A stretch of DNA of 64,000 nucleotides, taken from NCBI GenBank assembly GCA_032207245.1, contig CM063508.1, forward strand, positions 95,798,016-95,862,015. The letters run 5' to 3'. This stretch comes from Pardosa pseudoannulata. Taxonomy: Eukaryota > Arthropoda > Arachnida > Araneae > Lycosidae. The position numbers and the translations under genes were made by a program. Below the pieces are notes generated by a model, which did not search any database, was not told the origin of the DNA, and saw only the letters and a list, made by a program, of their open reading frames with translations. Below, in pieces: positions 1 to 14,756 of the stretch. The number at the start of each line of letters is the position of its first letter. Position 1 is the first letter of the stretch.

Positions 1-321
1 TATAAAAATAAACACGCATTTCAAAATTTTCAAAAGGATTTCTCTAATTTTAGAGTTTTTCTTATTTTCAAGTAAATTTGAAGCGAAGCAGGAAAGTGTC
101 AATTATTCTTTTTCTTTATATGTTTTATATATAAATTTGCAAAGGGTTCAAAATCTGGAAGTCATTTGACCATGCTATGAGGTTCTAACATAAAGACACA
201 AATACACATTTAAAGCAACCACAAACTATAAACATAATGTTAATGTATACCATGGACATTTAAAATTTAGAGCACCCTTTGAGTGAGTTGGTATATATAC
301 AGTTCAAGATTCAGAGGGTTA

Positions 322-401
<80 letters not shown>
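322..401 (+). repeat. (AC)n microsatellite followed by poly-A
   Basis: About 17 AC units run into about 46 A. A CA-then-A tract of this kind may be the eroded tail of a retroposed element on the plus strand, but no body was recognised upstream. Confidence 0.9.
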
Positions 402-405
<4 letters not shown>

Positions 406-577
406 TAGCATTATTTTTTTTTTAGTAAACTTAGTTACATTTAAAAAGCTTTGAAGCAGTATAAAAATTTGCATGACAAACTTAAACTCTTGCCACAAAT
501 TTAAATTCATAGTGATTTAGTTAGATAAAATGAACAAAGTGAGAATTTTGAGAATAATCTTAAGTTTATAGTCATTT

Positions 578-583
578 TTTATT
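578..583 (-). terminator. Candidate polyadenylation signal of the DEK-like gene
   Basis: The minus strand reads AATAAA 181 bases after the stop codon, followed by an A/T-rich stretch. It is the first clear hexamer in the 3' region. In DNA this AT-rich chance hexamers are common, so confidence is modest. Confidence 0.45.
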
Positions 584-763
584 TTTCCTATTTACATTTT
601 GTTAAGTATAATTTCTATACTTAATTCAAAAGAAATGGCAAGCATAACCTACTGCTACTAAGATAATTAGTGTAATCTAGGAAGATGAAGTTTAAAAAAA
701 CTGAATCATACACATGCACACACACAGTCTCATTCATAAAATTACATATGGAAAAAAAAAAAG

Positions 764-825
764 TCATACTGTGGTATTTGTGCCTCCTGAAGCATCTGAA
801 GTAGATGTATCCATAGGTGCTGTTT
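764..825 (-). CDS. DEK-like gene last coding exon and stop
   Basis: The acceptor (AAATTTTAG) precedes 825; the exon enters in phase 1 and encodes ETAPMDTSTSDASGGTNTTV followed by TGA at 766-764. The protein therefore ends 20 residues after module 4, with no room for the DEK C-terminal domain. A downstream exon reached by a donor inside this one cannot be excluded, but none was recognised in the remaining 760 bases. Confidence 0.78.
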
Positions 826-2072
826 CTAAAATTTGAAAAGGCAAAACAAAAATTAGATTCATAGTTTAAAAACAGAATTCGTGTTAACAAGATAATGATA
901 ATACTGATATTTACCAACAAGTGTATTACAGTATTCAGCAAGAACATCTGTTAGATGAGATGCTAATTCATGTTTGGTTGAATTTCTTAGATCAACTGAT
1001 CTGGTTGTCAAAACACTAGATATTTTTCTCAAGCTATGGAATGTTAAACTGTAAATAGACAAATCATATTTAGTCTTATACTAATCAGACATTCATGAAC
1101 AATAAAAAAATTCTTTCTCATTTTGAAAATAAAGTACAGCTATTTGTATAACCTGGGGTAAAACAAACAAACAAAAAACACACTATTGGAAATAACACTG
1201 AAGTACTGAACTATTTTGAATTTTAAAGTTACTTTAGTTTCTCATTAAGGATTACTCCTAACTATAATTAGAAGTATACTTTACTTATTGTACAGAATAA
1301 GGGAGGTGTTATTTATTTCAATTTGTACAATAATTTATCACATAATAAATTATAATACTCTTTCTCAAATTGATAGAACAAAATACAAACACTATATTAT
1401 ATATACAAACAATAATTCACACACAGAAGTATATTTTTTATTTTTTTCAAGTCAAAGAGTGACAGAGAAGGACTCTTATAATTATTTCAATAGAAATTGT
1501 GTAAGTAAATGAAGAAAAAAATTATTTCAGAGTGATTTTAATAAATTAAGTTATAAATCAGAGTTATATGTTCAGTTATGTTATAAATCAGAAGTTTCCA
1601 ACTTGCAAAGGCTTGAAGGCCACATTGAAAACCTTAAGCACAATTGATAATTGGCTTAAGTAATATTAGTAAAATTCTGCAAATAGGAGAGAGGTACTAG
1701 TATGAAATATGTATAGTTTAATTAAAACAAATGTTTAGTCATTTGAAATGCATAAAGCAATTGAAAACTATTATTATTTATATTTTTGAGCAGTCAAACC
1801 AATATTATCTTTTAAATGTAAAAACGAACATGAGAAAGGAGGAAGTCAAAATAGAAAAGTAGCTTTTTTAAAGTTTAAGCAAATAATTAAAGCTCTCTAA
1901 CATTTATTTTACAATTTCATAAAAAAAATGGGATTAAAAACAGATGAAATGCTGTTATACCATAAATAATTGAATTTAGAACACAATCAATCAAGAATGT
2001 GAGTTTATTTAAATTAATATTCACAAACCACAGGAGGGAAAAATGACCTAACTAATGAAAATAATTAATCAT

Positions 2073-2107
<35 letters not shown>

Positions 2108-5100
2108 AAGGTGAATGCAGTAGGAGTATTGTGGATGGTCACCTACATCAACCAATGAAAGGGTGGTGATCATAAGTTCATTTGGGTAGATGAAAGAACA
2201 GATGAATTTGCAAGTTTAGTTCTGAATACTGATTTTTCACGAACTTTATTGAGGAAAAACATTATGAAGCTAAAAAATATTTAATTTTACTTCTTAAAAA
2301 TTTTTTGTGGCGAACAAAATTGGTCTTGAAGGTCATATACAGCCTGCTGGCTGCCACTAGGGAACAATTGTTATAAATTGATCTATTCTGCAAAGCATAA
2401 AATTATGATACACTTACTATTCTAAGTACATTTTTCTTTGTTGGAATTCTGGTGAATCAACCGCAAAAGAAAATCCTTTGAATCCAAAAATATTTTGACG
2501 AATGACTTTTGGCTGTAATTAAGAAAAAAAAAAAGTGATGATAAAGATATTTCCTTACAGCCAGTATTTTACATACAAGACTTCCTTTCGAATACTTACA
2601 TCACAGTCAGACATAAAGAGTAGTTTATGAACATCAACCAAGTATTCACAGGGGAAACAGGCTACTCTCTGAAACACTGCAAACAAAAAACATGAGATTT
2701 ATAAAAAGTTTATAATTTAAGAAATGTAATAAAATTTTCTCAAATCAGGGAATGTTGTAAATTAAATTGATTTGTAAATTAGAATTCAAATATGGAATAG
2801 CTTCTAAACTGAATAAAATGATATAATGAACAATTTCTTAGTAAGAAATAATTTATAATTAAGAAAATATTTGCAATTATAGGAAAACTAAAGGCAGGTT
2901 TACATAAAATGAAATTATTTTAATTTATTTAGTGATATTCATTTTGTTACTGAAGATAAATAAAATCAAATATATGTTAAATTTTAGTATTAATGCTCTG
3001 ATCAAAGAAGACATACATGCACAGCCTTATTAAAAGTTGCTTCAGATGTTAACAATGTAAGCACAAAGCTTGCTTTATTTGGTCTTAAATTGCCAAACTG
3101 TACATTTTAAATTTAGTGATAAAAATTCTTTCATATAATCTACATTGGTTACAGGATGTCAGGACAACTGGCATGATTGAAAGGGAGACAAATTTTTTTC
3201 TGTCTTCAGCCAAGTATGAGGATTGAAAGAAGGGGAAAAAATGGAAGAGGGAATAAAATTGATAATTTGATTATTATAAAATGCAATGCTAGAATATATC
3301 AGTATATAAATTTTTGATAATTACTATACAATAATAATTGTTTATTAGATTAATATATAATTAAAGAGTAATGTAAAGTTGATGACTTTCTCCTAGCATT
3401 AAATGAAAGCTTGCAATGTAAAAAAATAGATGTACAACACAAGTGTGAAAATGAGAAGTAAAAGAAAAAAGCACTTTAAATTTTTGCATGATAACACAAT
3501 AATAACAATTATAATTATAAAAAATAACAATTACCTCTCTTCAAATCACTCAATTTTCCTGTTTGACTAGGCAAAATAGAAGCTAAAATAACATATGACA
3601 TAAGAGAATAAATACAAAGAATACAAAGTATAATCTAAGTAAAATATAAAAAAATTTTAAAATTATTTTATTAACATTTTTACCTGGAGCTGTAGTAGGT
3701 GGTGTATTCTAGAAGAAGGAAAATATTTTTAGAAAAATATAAACTAAACAATTACAAAGTAGACAATATCAAAATATAGATAGTATTTGGTACTAAAAGG
3801 ATAGAATTAATATTACACATACTGGAATAGGGGTGGATTTAGTCTTGGCTGCTGGTACCGGAGTTTTTGGCATTAGAGTTTTTGCACCAGGTGGAAGTGG
3901 ACGTACACCTAAACATTATTAATAGTATTAATAAAAAAGAATAATAACTTAACAATAAAATGTGAAACCTACTAGAAGAATAAACACCCATTTATAACTT
4001 AAATAAAGATAAAAAAAAATTCAAGAGAACAAAACATTAAAGAATGGAATTAAAATTTTACAGCACACATACTAACATGAAAATCAACCCCATAAACTGT
4101 ATTAAAAATTGAATTCTGTATATTTCTGAATAAAACCCATTCATCTATAAACTTAGAGTGCATTTTTTCCCCTTCAAAACCTGTATGTAAGTTGAAATGA
4201 AACAAAACTATTTGCATAATGTTAAATATCACCAAGTAGGTAAAGTGGAGGAAATGTTTTCAAATTAAATAACTGTAAATTAAAATGCTAGAGCATATAA
4301 CCAATTTATATATATATATTAGATGCTTATGGTGATAGCTTTTAACTCTGGTAGCCCTATCAGAAAATTAAATAACTGTAAATTAAAATGCTAGAGCATA
4401 TAACCAATTTATATATATATATATATATATATTAGATGCTTATGGTGATAGCTTTTAACTCTGGTAGCCCTATCAGAAGCTAGCATATTTTCAAAAATTT
4501 AAGCAACATGAACTAAACAAACTTTTAAAAGGTGCTAATTCTTGGTAATTTATTGTTTGCATTTAGCTCAAAGTATTATTATTATTTGCAAGATTAGCCC
4601 TCCAACTATAGATATAATATAGGTTCTTTTGATGTATTCTTAAAATTTTGGTATCTTTTTGCTGATTTGGCTTTATAACTGCACAGATAAGACTCCTCCC
4701 CCACAGTTTAAAGTTTTTGTAAACTTTTTTTTTCTATTATTTTCTACCAAAAAGTTCACCAACGTATTACATCTGCACATATGTATATAAGTTGATCCCT
4801 CCCTTTATCTTAAGAAAAAGCACTAAATATTCTTAGCCTATATTGGAAATTATAATATCACTTTCAAATGATGAAAATCTGCCAAAATCCAATGAAACTG
4901 AAAAGATTAAATTATTAAAATGTTTCTAACATATCTTAGTAAACACGACTAAACATGAAAACTGCATTTATTGAAGTCTTATTTTTCAATCATGAAATCT
5001 GAAAAAATTATCAGTGAAATGAAGACAATGAGACAATTAAAAAAGTTTACTCAAATCTACTTACTAGTATCATGATCTGGCAGTTTAAAAAGAAATTGAA

Positions 5101-7397
5101 ATATTTCATTTATCATAGTTGGCTTTGAAAACACCTTCACTTCTGTGGAATTATGTATTAGTGTATTATACACTCTTCTGACATTATTGTACAGCATTCT
5201 AACAGAGAGAAAAAAATATTAACTTATTTTTTTTTAACATCACATTAAATAAAATTAAGAGCAGTTTGATTAATTGTACCTACCTATCGAGAACTAATCT
5301 TCTCTTTACATAATCTGGGCTTCCCTTTTCAAATGTAAATCCACTAAAGTCAAGAATTTCATTCCTTAGAGTGGCAGGCTAAACAAAGATTTAAAAATTG
5401 TAAAAACTATGTTATTTTATGTAATAATTATTTTTTACATAATTTAAGAATTATGTAATATTCAATGATAGAAAGGTTCCATAAAATCTTTTAAGGATTT
5501 TTTTTTAAACAAAAATTTAGTAAAACATTTTGTTTTTCTCATGTCAACCTTATTTAAAAATTTTAATTGTAGAAAGAAATTTAATATACATTACCACAAT
5601 AATATAATAATATATAGTTCTTTTAACACTTTTTAAAACACTTAACACTTTTTTAGGTTTAAAAATTAAATATTAAATAATTTCATTTTACAATCAAACA
5701 ATAATAAGAATTAGTGAAATAACAAATCGAGAAATTATAATTTATTCTTACCTCATGCTTTTTAAGGAAGAGAAGCTCATATATGTCAACAAGGTATTCA
5801 GGAGGGTGTGTGTTCACAATTTTTCGAACTGCATAAAAAACAGGGAAGAAAAGTTACACTCAAACATAATTGAAAAATAAATCTTGACTGTACATATATA
5901 TTGTCAGGTGAATATATTTTTTCAACAATAAGTTTGTAGTTATTTCAGTACTAGATGAAAGGACAATCTAGGATTTGAATTTATCAAAAATCTGTGTTAA
6001 GAACATAAATTTTATTTCATTCTCTACTGAAGAACCCTTACATGTGATACAATTCACACAGTTTAACCATACTTATGAAATCTTCAGTTGGCACAGTGCC
6101 ATCCGTGCAATAAGAATAAAGTTAGTTGAAAATTGGAGAAAAATTTGAATAGCTTATTTGCTATAATCCGTTAAACTCCTTTTCATTTTTATTTGTTTTG
6201 TTCTGAATATTAACGTAAAAGAAGAAAGATCATAGCATTAATGTGTATAAAAAACTTAAAACTTTCAGGGGCGCAGCACTTTTACTGATCTGGCACTATG
6301 TGTAATTTGAAAGCATCATTGCCTTATTTATCCTAATTGAGATCTCAGAATATTATTATTTTTTCATTTAAAACAGTATTTATGCCAGTAGAATTACAGG
6401 CATACTGTCCACTACAGATCATTTAGTTTAAGCATTTGTTATTGGTTTAGTTTAATTTACAACAATATGATCTACCCTGTTGCAACAAAAAGGCTACTGA
6501 GACTGGGATATACTAATTGAAGCCAAATCCAAATGGACACAAACATTCAAACCACAAGTAGGATTTAAAATTGTAGATTTTAATACTTAAGAAAGTACCC
6601 TACTTTAATTTGGTTTAAGTATTTGTTGTATGATTTTTAAGAAAGAAGCAGAAAATGCTCGAAAAATGGCACCAAAATGACATAGATCCGATACTGTTAA
6701 TTTGAAGCTTAGTGTAACTATGCTGAACAAATTGGAAATACAGCAGCAGTACTCAATAAAATCAAGATCTTGTGACATTTATGTTCATGGCGATGGTATG
6801 AGCAATTTAACTTAGTGGGACTTTCGGGACAATTTAGTATTTTTAATGCCCTTTTCCTCAAAAGCAGTGTTTATGATGATATAGTACATTGTTCAAGAGC
6901 TTAAACCTTGTCAGAGAGCCTGCAAATTTATAATAAAAATTTGCATATAAAACAAACTTTTCTATTTGTTAAATGCATTTCTATCCCCCTCACAAACAGA
7001 GACCTGATTAAGGGTTTTTAAACAAGAGGTCAACAATACTCTCTCAAATTTCTTAAAAGGTAGTTCCTTTCATTTGCACTAGGATTTTCTGGGACAGTTA
7101 AACATTAACCTAAATTCTTTACAAATATAAATAACAGACATACTTGTTTCAAAATCTTTAAGCCGTCTAATACCACCAGAGCTTTCTGATTCAGAGGAGG
7201 TTGCAGCCTCTGTACTAGGAATCGCTGTGGCTTTATCAGTTAATGAATTTGTAACAGTAGTAGAAACAGCAGTTGTCACATTTGTTACAGCAGGGGTGGG
7301 ATCAACTTTTTCCTTTTTAACAGTAACTGATTTTTTGTCTTCTTTATCTAATAATAGAGAAAAAAATGTGTAACAGAATTATTTATAAATTCTTGAA

Positions 7398-7434
<37 letters not shown>

Positions 7435-10400
7435 AATTTTTTTTTAAATTTAAAACCACAGTACTGTAAAACTGCAGCTTGAAGTTAAAAAATAAAAAGG
7501 TTTATATGCATACAATATTTTATGCACTTACCACTATCTTCTCCAGATGACAACTGAAAATTAAAAAAGAAAATTATAAACATACTTTTCAAAAAAATTG
7601 ATAAATTTTATTTTACAAATATTCATTTAATAAAAAAAAAAAAAAAATTAATAGACACTTTCAGTACAAGATATATGTATAGTCCCTCAAAACTTTAACC
7701 ATGCTGTTCTATTTGGGCAATATGACCCAAAATAAAAATTTTTTTGTCCATAAAAATTATAATAAAGGGATATATAATCTTAGAGGGATTTAAATTTATT
7801 TGCATTTCAAAGGAATCTTTTTTAAAATTATACCTAATGGTATCGTTTAAGGAGTCAATATGGAAAAAAAAAAAAAAAAAAAAACTTTATTTTTACTCAT
7901 ATGTTCATTTTTACTTGGAATAATTCAAAAGAAAAGAATAACAATAGTTTCTGTAATTTATCCATTTTCAACATGTTTCATTGACATGTGTTTATTTACA
8001 TCATAAGACAGTCAAAAAGTTGATCTCCCCTCTCTTGGGGGGAGGCAGCAAACCATTTGCTCTTATTGCAATCTTTCTTTTTTTCTGCTCTATTTCACTT
8101 TCTGATAAACTGTAGAAGAGTTGGGCCTGTGAATGTTAGAGAAAAAATGGTGAATCGCATCAATTTCAGCCCTGCTCATATAGCTAAACTAATAGAAGCG
8201 TCTAACAGCAAAGAAAAAGTATTCGAGTTTAAAAATTATACTCGATGGTGAAATGTATGAGAATCATACTCTATGAGATGGTTGAAGTCACAGGATATGC
8301 AAAAGTAACGATAACAGGCATAAAAAGTGCATATACGAGGTATTATTCAGTTCTGCAATTGAAGACGAAATAATAAAAATGACTATGATTGAAGAAGAAA
8401 AGGTTTATGGAAAAATATAGAAAGTGAAACTATATTGGATTAATATGGAAGATAATATAATGGAAGAATATATTGGATTATTATTGATAGCTGGTGTTTA
8501 TTAATCATATGGAGAATAAATAAAAAGATTATGGGATAAAGAAACTAGCAGAAATATATTTTGTTCAACAATGTTATTTGAAACAATTTGCACCATATCA
8601 AGAGTAATTCAATTTGATAATTCCATTCTAAAAGAACAAAGAAGTTTGGATAAATTAGCTGTAGTGAGAAACACCTGAGAAAAGTGGATAGAAATTCTAC
8701 CAAAATTATATAATCCAAATAAAAAAATATTACTGTTTAAAAACAATAGAATTTCATGTCGATGTCCATTCAAACAGTATATACCAAGTAAGTCATCTAA
8801 ATACGGGATCAAACTATGACATTTATGGCATAGTAAAACTTTGCATGAACTTAAAACACAAATTTACACTGGAGAAGAACAAAGGTCAATACCAGAAAAA
8901 AATCAGGGAATGTGAGCAGTGTGTGATCTTACTGGTATTTGGAGCACAATATTACATGTGATAATTTTTTCACGCTTTACAAATTAGGACAACTTTTTCT
9001 AAAACAGAAAATGACTATGCTTGGCACAATTAGAGAAAATAAACAGGATTGCTTGAAGAAATGCCAGGAAAATAAAAAAATAAATAGCTCATTATTATAT
9101 TTTACAGAAAATTTAAGTTATAAACTACATCCAAAAAAAAAGAACAAGAATGTTATTCTTATGAGCACTTTGCATCAAAGACAAAGAAGTTAGTAATAGA
9201 CCTGACAAAAAACCATCAATGATTTTAGATTATAATTCAACTAAAGGGGCTGTGGATATTCTTGATTAACTTTTAAACAACTAATAAAATCAACTTATAA
9301 CATGCTTGATACTTGTGCATACAATGCATTTGTTCTATGGACTTCAATACATAGTGAATGGAATGAAAACAAATTGACTAAACAAAGACTATTTTTGGAA
9401 GAACTGGGAAGATTACTCCACACATTGAAGTAAGATCATACCTACCAAGAAGTGAGGACTTGATACAAATAGTAAAATTAATACAGAGAAAAAGGGTACA
9501 CATACCATTGGGTTTTACTAAGAATATTTCATTGTATGTTAAACTTGTAAGGTGCAAGCTCTGTCTATCAAGCACTGACAACAAAAATATGTTATGCTAC
9601 AATTATATCAATCATATTTGCAAATATCATGTAAGATATAACTGTTCAAATTGTTAATAAAGGTAACATTCAATTTCAAATATTTTTATTTTTATAAATG
9701 CTTTATATTATTATTGTAAATTTCAATTTCAAGTAGTTTCTGTTATTTTTATAGATGCCTTATATTATTAAATCTATTTTTAAACTTACATGAATATTAT
9801 TAAACCATTTCTTAAATGGCACTTCTCATTTACTATAAGAAATTTAATATTCTGAATTAGGTCATATTGACCTGAACGCTACATGTGTGGAGTAAATACG
9901 AACAGAACAGCAGGGTTAAGGATGAGCTGCTAAAAAATATGTAAAAAAAAACACATTTAAACTGTATTATTTAACTCAAAAGTTTAAAAAAAATTATATA
10001 TCTGTGTGGGTGTATACACACACAAATATATATAAATAACTGCTTTTATAAGAAAACATCTTACCAAATCAATACACTCAACTTTTTTCTCCACTACTTC
10101 ACAAGTTATAGATTCATCAGAATCTGAGAAGCCCTCAATATCATCTAATTCAACATCAGATAAAATTATAGGAACAGATGCTGCAAAAATAAAGAAAAAT
10201 ATGTATAAACTTACAACTCTTGGTTCTATAAATGGAAAAATTATAACTCTAAGTCCAAATACACCTATTAAAATAATTTGATTGCATTAAAATAAATTTT
10301 CAAGGATATACCAATAAAAAGATAAAAAAGACAGGAAAAAATAAAGATGGTTTCTAATAAATTTGGGGATGGGATAACAATGTAAAATACTATCACTTAT

Positions 10401-13400
10401 TAAATTACTACTAATTTTTAAAATTTAAATGCAGTTTTTAAAATTTCAAATTATTCAAATTTAAAACATTACTTTTTTTTTAACTTTAATGTTTTATAAG
10501 AACCTTCCATTTCTTTGATTAAAGCAAATAGTAATCATATCATTAAAAGAAATAAAATTTAAATACTTTTACATTTTTCCAAATATGTTGATACTGACTT
10601 AATACAAATTTAAAAACATTTGCAACAGAAGATGATTTTTACTTGTATTTTCCAATAAAATTATTACGAAAAAGTATTTTTTATCTCTTATTTAATGAAA
10701 AATAAAAATAAATAACTAAAAAATTAAATAAAAATTGCACGGAAGAGAAAAAAATTTCAAAACAGCACATGAAAGAAATTGCAGTTGAAGATAGATAATA
10801 CACCCACATAATTTATTAAAAGCATTAACAATTAACAGTAATTAATGTTGAAAGCTATAAGAAACACTTAAATTACTAAAAAGATTATTTTATTTAAATT
10901 TATAAAATTAAAAGAATTTTCAAGAATGGGATCTAACAACATTGGCTTCTTAGTTACACAAATATGACAATCATCCACACTTATTCATGTATTATAGCTA
11001 TAAGGAAAGGGGCATAAGCTGTCCATCCATTGATTACACTGCAAAATTTCGTTGTTGCCAAGCAAAAATAAACTATTAACACCTTATCACTTATCTCTAA
11101 AGATCTTTTAAAAAATTAGTAACCTCCAAGAAAGGTAATGAGACCCTTTGTAGCAACCCCTCCATGGAGAACTACTAATTTAAAGAAATCAATATCAAGT
11201 TCAACATAAACGTTATAACTATATCCACATAAACTCTGTGACAAAAAAATTTAAGATTTTTATACAAAGAAGAAATATTTGTAATAACAAAAACTGCATA
11301 ACTTTTATACTTTAGATTTTTTTTATAAAAATTCATTACGCATTTTTAATTTGATTTTCATATCTATTTCTTTAGAATGAAAAAGGAAAGAAAAATTTTT
11401 TCCCCTTTCCTCAGTACATTTTAACTGTATAGGTTATGCGGATGTTAAACCATCTCATATCATATTTTAATCAAATCAGTAGCAATAAAGATGCATATAT
11501 ATTTTATTAATTTTATTACCATTAGTTCTTAAGAAATTTTCATCTGGTTTCATCAGAAAAGCAAGGATGTTTTGTATTGTTTCTTCCCTTTTGCTCAACA
11601 CACCCAGTGAAAATGATCTTGCAACATCAGTAATAAGCTTGCCTGACATCCTAGTAATAATAATAATAATCTAAGACATTAACAATGATAAAAATATAGT
11701 GATAATTATCATTTATCATTACTGAAAATTTTAATAAATCTACTGAAGATGAACAATGAATACAAACCGTTGTAAAAACTCATTCCGCTCATCATATTCT
11801 TCACAGTCAGCATCAAATGAAAATCCACTGAATTCCAAAATATTTTCTTTTAGCTTGTTATTCTAAAAATACAATTTAAAAAAAAAACTGAAATGAGACA
11901 GAATTTACATTTGAGAATTTATACATATTAAACTCAGCATTACTTTTTACTAAAATCAAAGTAGCTTGATAGCACAAAATATGTAAATGGTAAAAAAATA
12001 CAAAACACTCAATATCTGTCTTTTTGATAACTAGCTTACAGCCCGTCATATGACGGGATCAGTAAAATTTTTAATTTTCCAAAATTGTAAAGTACCTTAT
12101 GAGGCAGGTAAAAAATGGTTTGTTTTTTGGCTGAGAATTATTTTGCAACAAAAATAATCGATGATTTAATTTAAAATGATCACATATGTACCTACTCTAT
12201 TATTTAAGCCAAATATAAAAGAAAATTATTTACGTCATATTTAAGTTCAATGATAAAACGTATGAAAATAAGGCATAATTTAAATAATTTAAAATAAGAA
12301 ATGATTCAATGAGATGGTTAAAGGAATGACGTCATAATGCTAGAAAAATGTTATTTTCACCTATTTGCTGTGTGATAAATTGATAAATTTAATCGCTTGC
12401 TCTTAACCGGGGAAAATAGGAGTTGAAATAATGACATTAAAAGCTCGAAAAGAGGGGAAGGGGTGGATTTCGAACGTTTTAAAGAAGGCAGTACTTTTCG
12501 CTGTGATATGAAGCATATTTATACCAATTTATTTTAGAATAGAATCGATGGTTTAGGAGAAGATGAACATTACTCTTTTAATTTTGTTAACTATGGATGC
12601 CTCTATCCATTCCAGGTCCAACCGCTTCACAAAATCGAGGACAGACATACAGATAACTTAGGCTATTATTATATAGGGGATTCAATTTATAAACTTCTAA
12701 ATTTAACATGTATATGCATGTCATGCTCTGAATTGTACGTCCTTAAATAAGTAGTCAGGACACTAGCTTTTGTCCAGATTCATTCTTTATTTATATGCAA
12801 AACGTGAGGTGAGGTAATTGCATGCTTAATATGAAGTACTGTGGTGGCACAAAGTCTGACATGAGAGCTACTGATCTCAAATACATGACTAGTCTGATTG
12901 ACATGACTAGTTTAACCCATGGCTTGGGCGAGAACCTACTCCTTGTCTAACTGATGACTGGAGTGAGAATAGACTAACTAGCTGCTGACGGCTGGGGAGA
13001 GAATGTCTCCTTTTCTAACTGACGGCTGGATACAGAATGTGAACTCTTTATCGAAAACATAAAATCTTACACTATGGGTGTTTTTGTGGCTAACCATTTA
13101 GAATTTGTTAGGGCATGTTTGGGGCATTTTTGGACTACTTCATTGGATCTTGCACTTTTCCTTTTTGTTTTTAGTCTAGTCAAACAGATTAGTCTAGTCG
13201 ATGCTATCCTGTGTGGTACAGGTGGCTGGCAACGCATTAACTCCCACAAGTTATGTGACTCTACAGTGTCACGGGGGATTTACCTGTTCGATTTTATGAC
13301 TTCTGTATCGTTAAAAGGGAATTAAAATTGCGTCTTCATGGCCCACATCTGTGTTTGTTGGAGGTCTTGTTTGTTTCCCACTTTCTTTGTAGGTTTTTTT

Positions 13401-14722
13401 TTCCTTTATTACTTTTTGTTTACAGGGGGCATAATTCCTAGATCTTTTATTCCTATAGTACAATATTCCCATATTACAATATTATTCCCTTCCTATATTA
13501 CATGCATTTACAATATTTTACCAGGCTTTAAAATTCTTGATTTACTGAGTATAATCTGACTTGCAAAAATTATAACAGACTGTACCTTATTAAAACTAGA
13601 AACAAAGTTTTCTCTCTTAAATACCTATTGCACTTTATTTAAACATTCATGAAGAAATTTTAAAACAATGACATAACAGCTTCACATTTTCAGAAAGGGA
13701 AAAAAAAAAGAAAAGATAAGAGAAAATCATAAAATTTTACCTCAGCACTTGTCAAAAATAAAAGAAAATGCAAATCTATTAGCAGTTCTTCAGAAACTTC
13801 ATCTAAGCATTTAACCACTAAAGAAGGAAAAAAGAGTAAATGAAAGTGACAATTGCTTTTCAAAATTTTAACTCTAGCTACATTTAAGCTACATTTAGTA
13901 CTACCTTACCTAATGGAAAATCCTTTAATTTCTTTTTTACATTTTCCTCTGTAGTAGGCACACTATCTATAAAAGGAAGAGAGGAGTAAAACTTGTATAA
14001 TGGTAAATGCATTTAAAGATTCATATATTTTTACACCTAACGATTATAGTCAATAGAATTTAAATGAAAATATTTAAATAAATATTAATTTACTAATTTT
14101 TACAATTGCAATTCATAAATTTATCATGTATTTTTAAAGTAGTACAAACAACTTATGGAAAAAAAACTGATAAAAAGACATTATCTTTAAAAATTCTACA
14201 AAAATATGTGAATTAAATAAAGGAATAATTCGTTAATCTTTTAAAGATTTTATAGGTGACTATAACTTTTTAAAATAATATCTATTTTAATTGGTGAAAA
14301 AATTAAATCAAGAATTTGTTAAACTACCACTTGAATTTTCTTTATCCTTGTTGCTTGAACTGTCATCATTACCGGCAACATTTTCTTTCTGAAAGAAAGA
14401 AAAATGTAAGAAGAGAATTTTAACACAATTTTTTACATTGAATTCTAAAGTTGTACATATTTTAGAATTTTATAAACAAATAAAAAAAGGGAGAAGACAA
14501 AACTGAAGTAGTATAGATTATATATGGAGATTATTCATTAAAAATTATAAAGTAATATAAATTCATAAAGGTTTGAATAAACTACAATTTTTTTTTTTAA
14601 ATATTTAAGTGAACATACCAAATTAAGATTAAATTCAAAAGTTTGATTTTCATGCATTATTAAATACGTTTGAAAGTTAAGATAAAATTCAGAAAGAGTT
14701 AACACTTTTTGAAGCAACTTTG

Positions 14723-14756
<34 letters not shown>

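Noticed and set aside
2345..2362. CCACTAGGGAAC, also on the minus strand at about 25592-25603
   Set aside because: It resembles half of a CTCF site but lacks the GGCRS part; two occurrences in 25 kb without extended similarity are not evidence of function.
12042..12057. Palindrome CCCGTCATATGACGGG as a transposon end
   Set aside because: No matching second end or target duplication was found within the intron.
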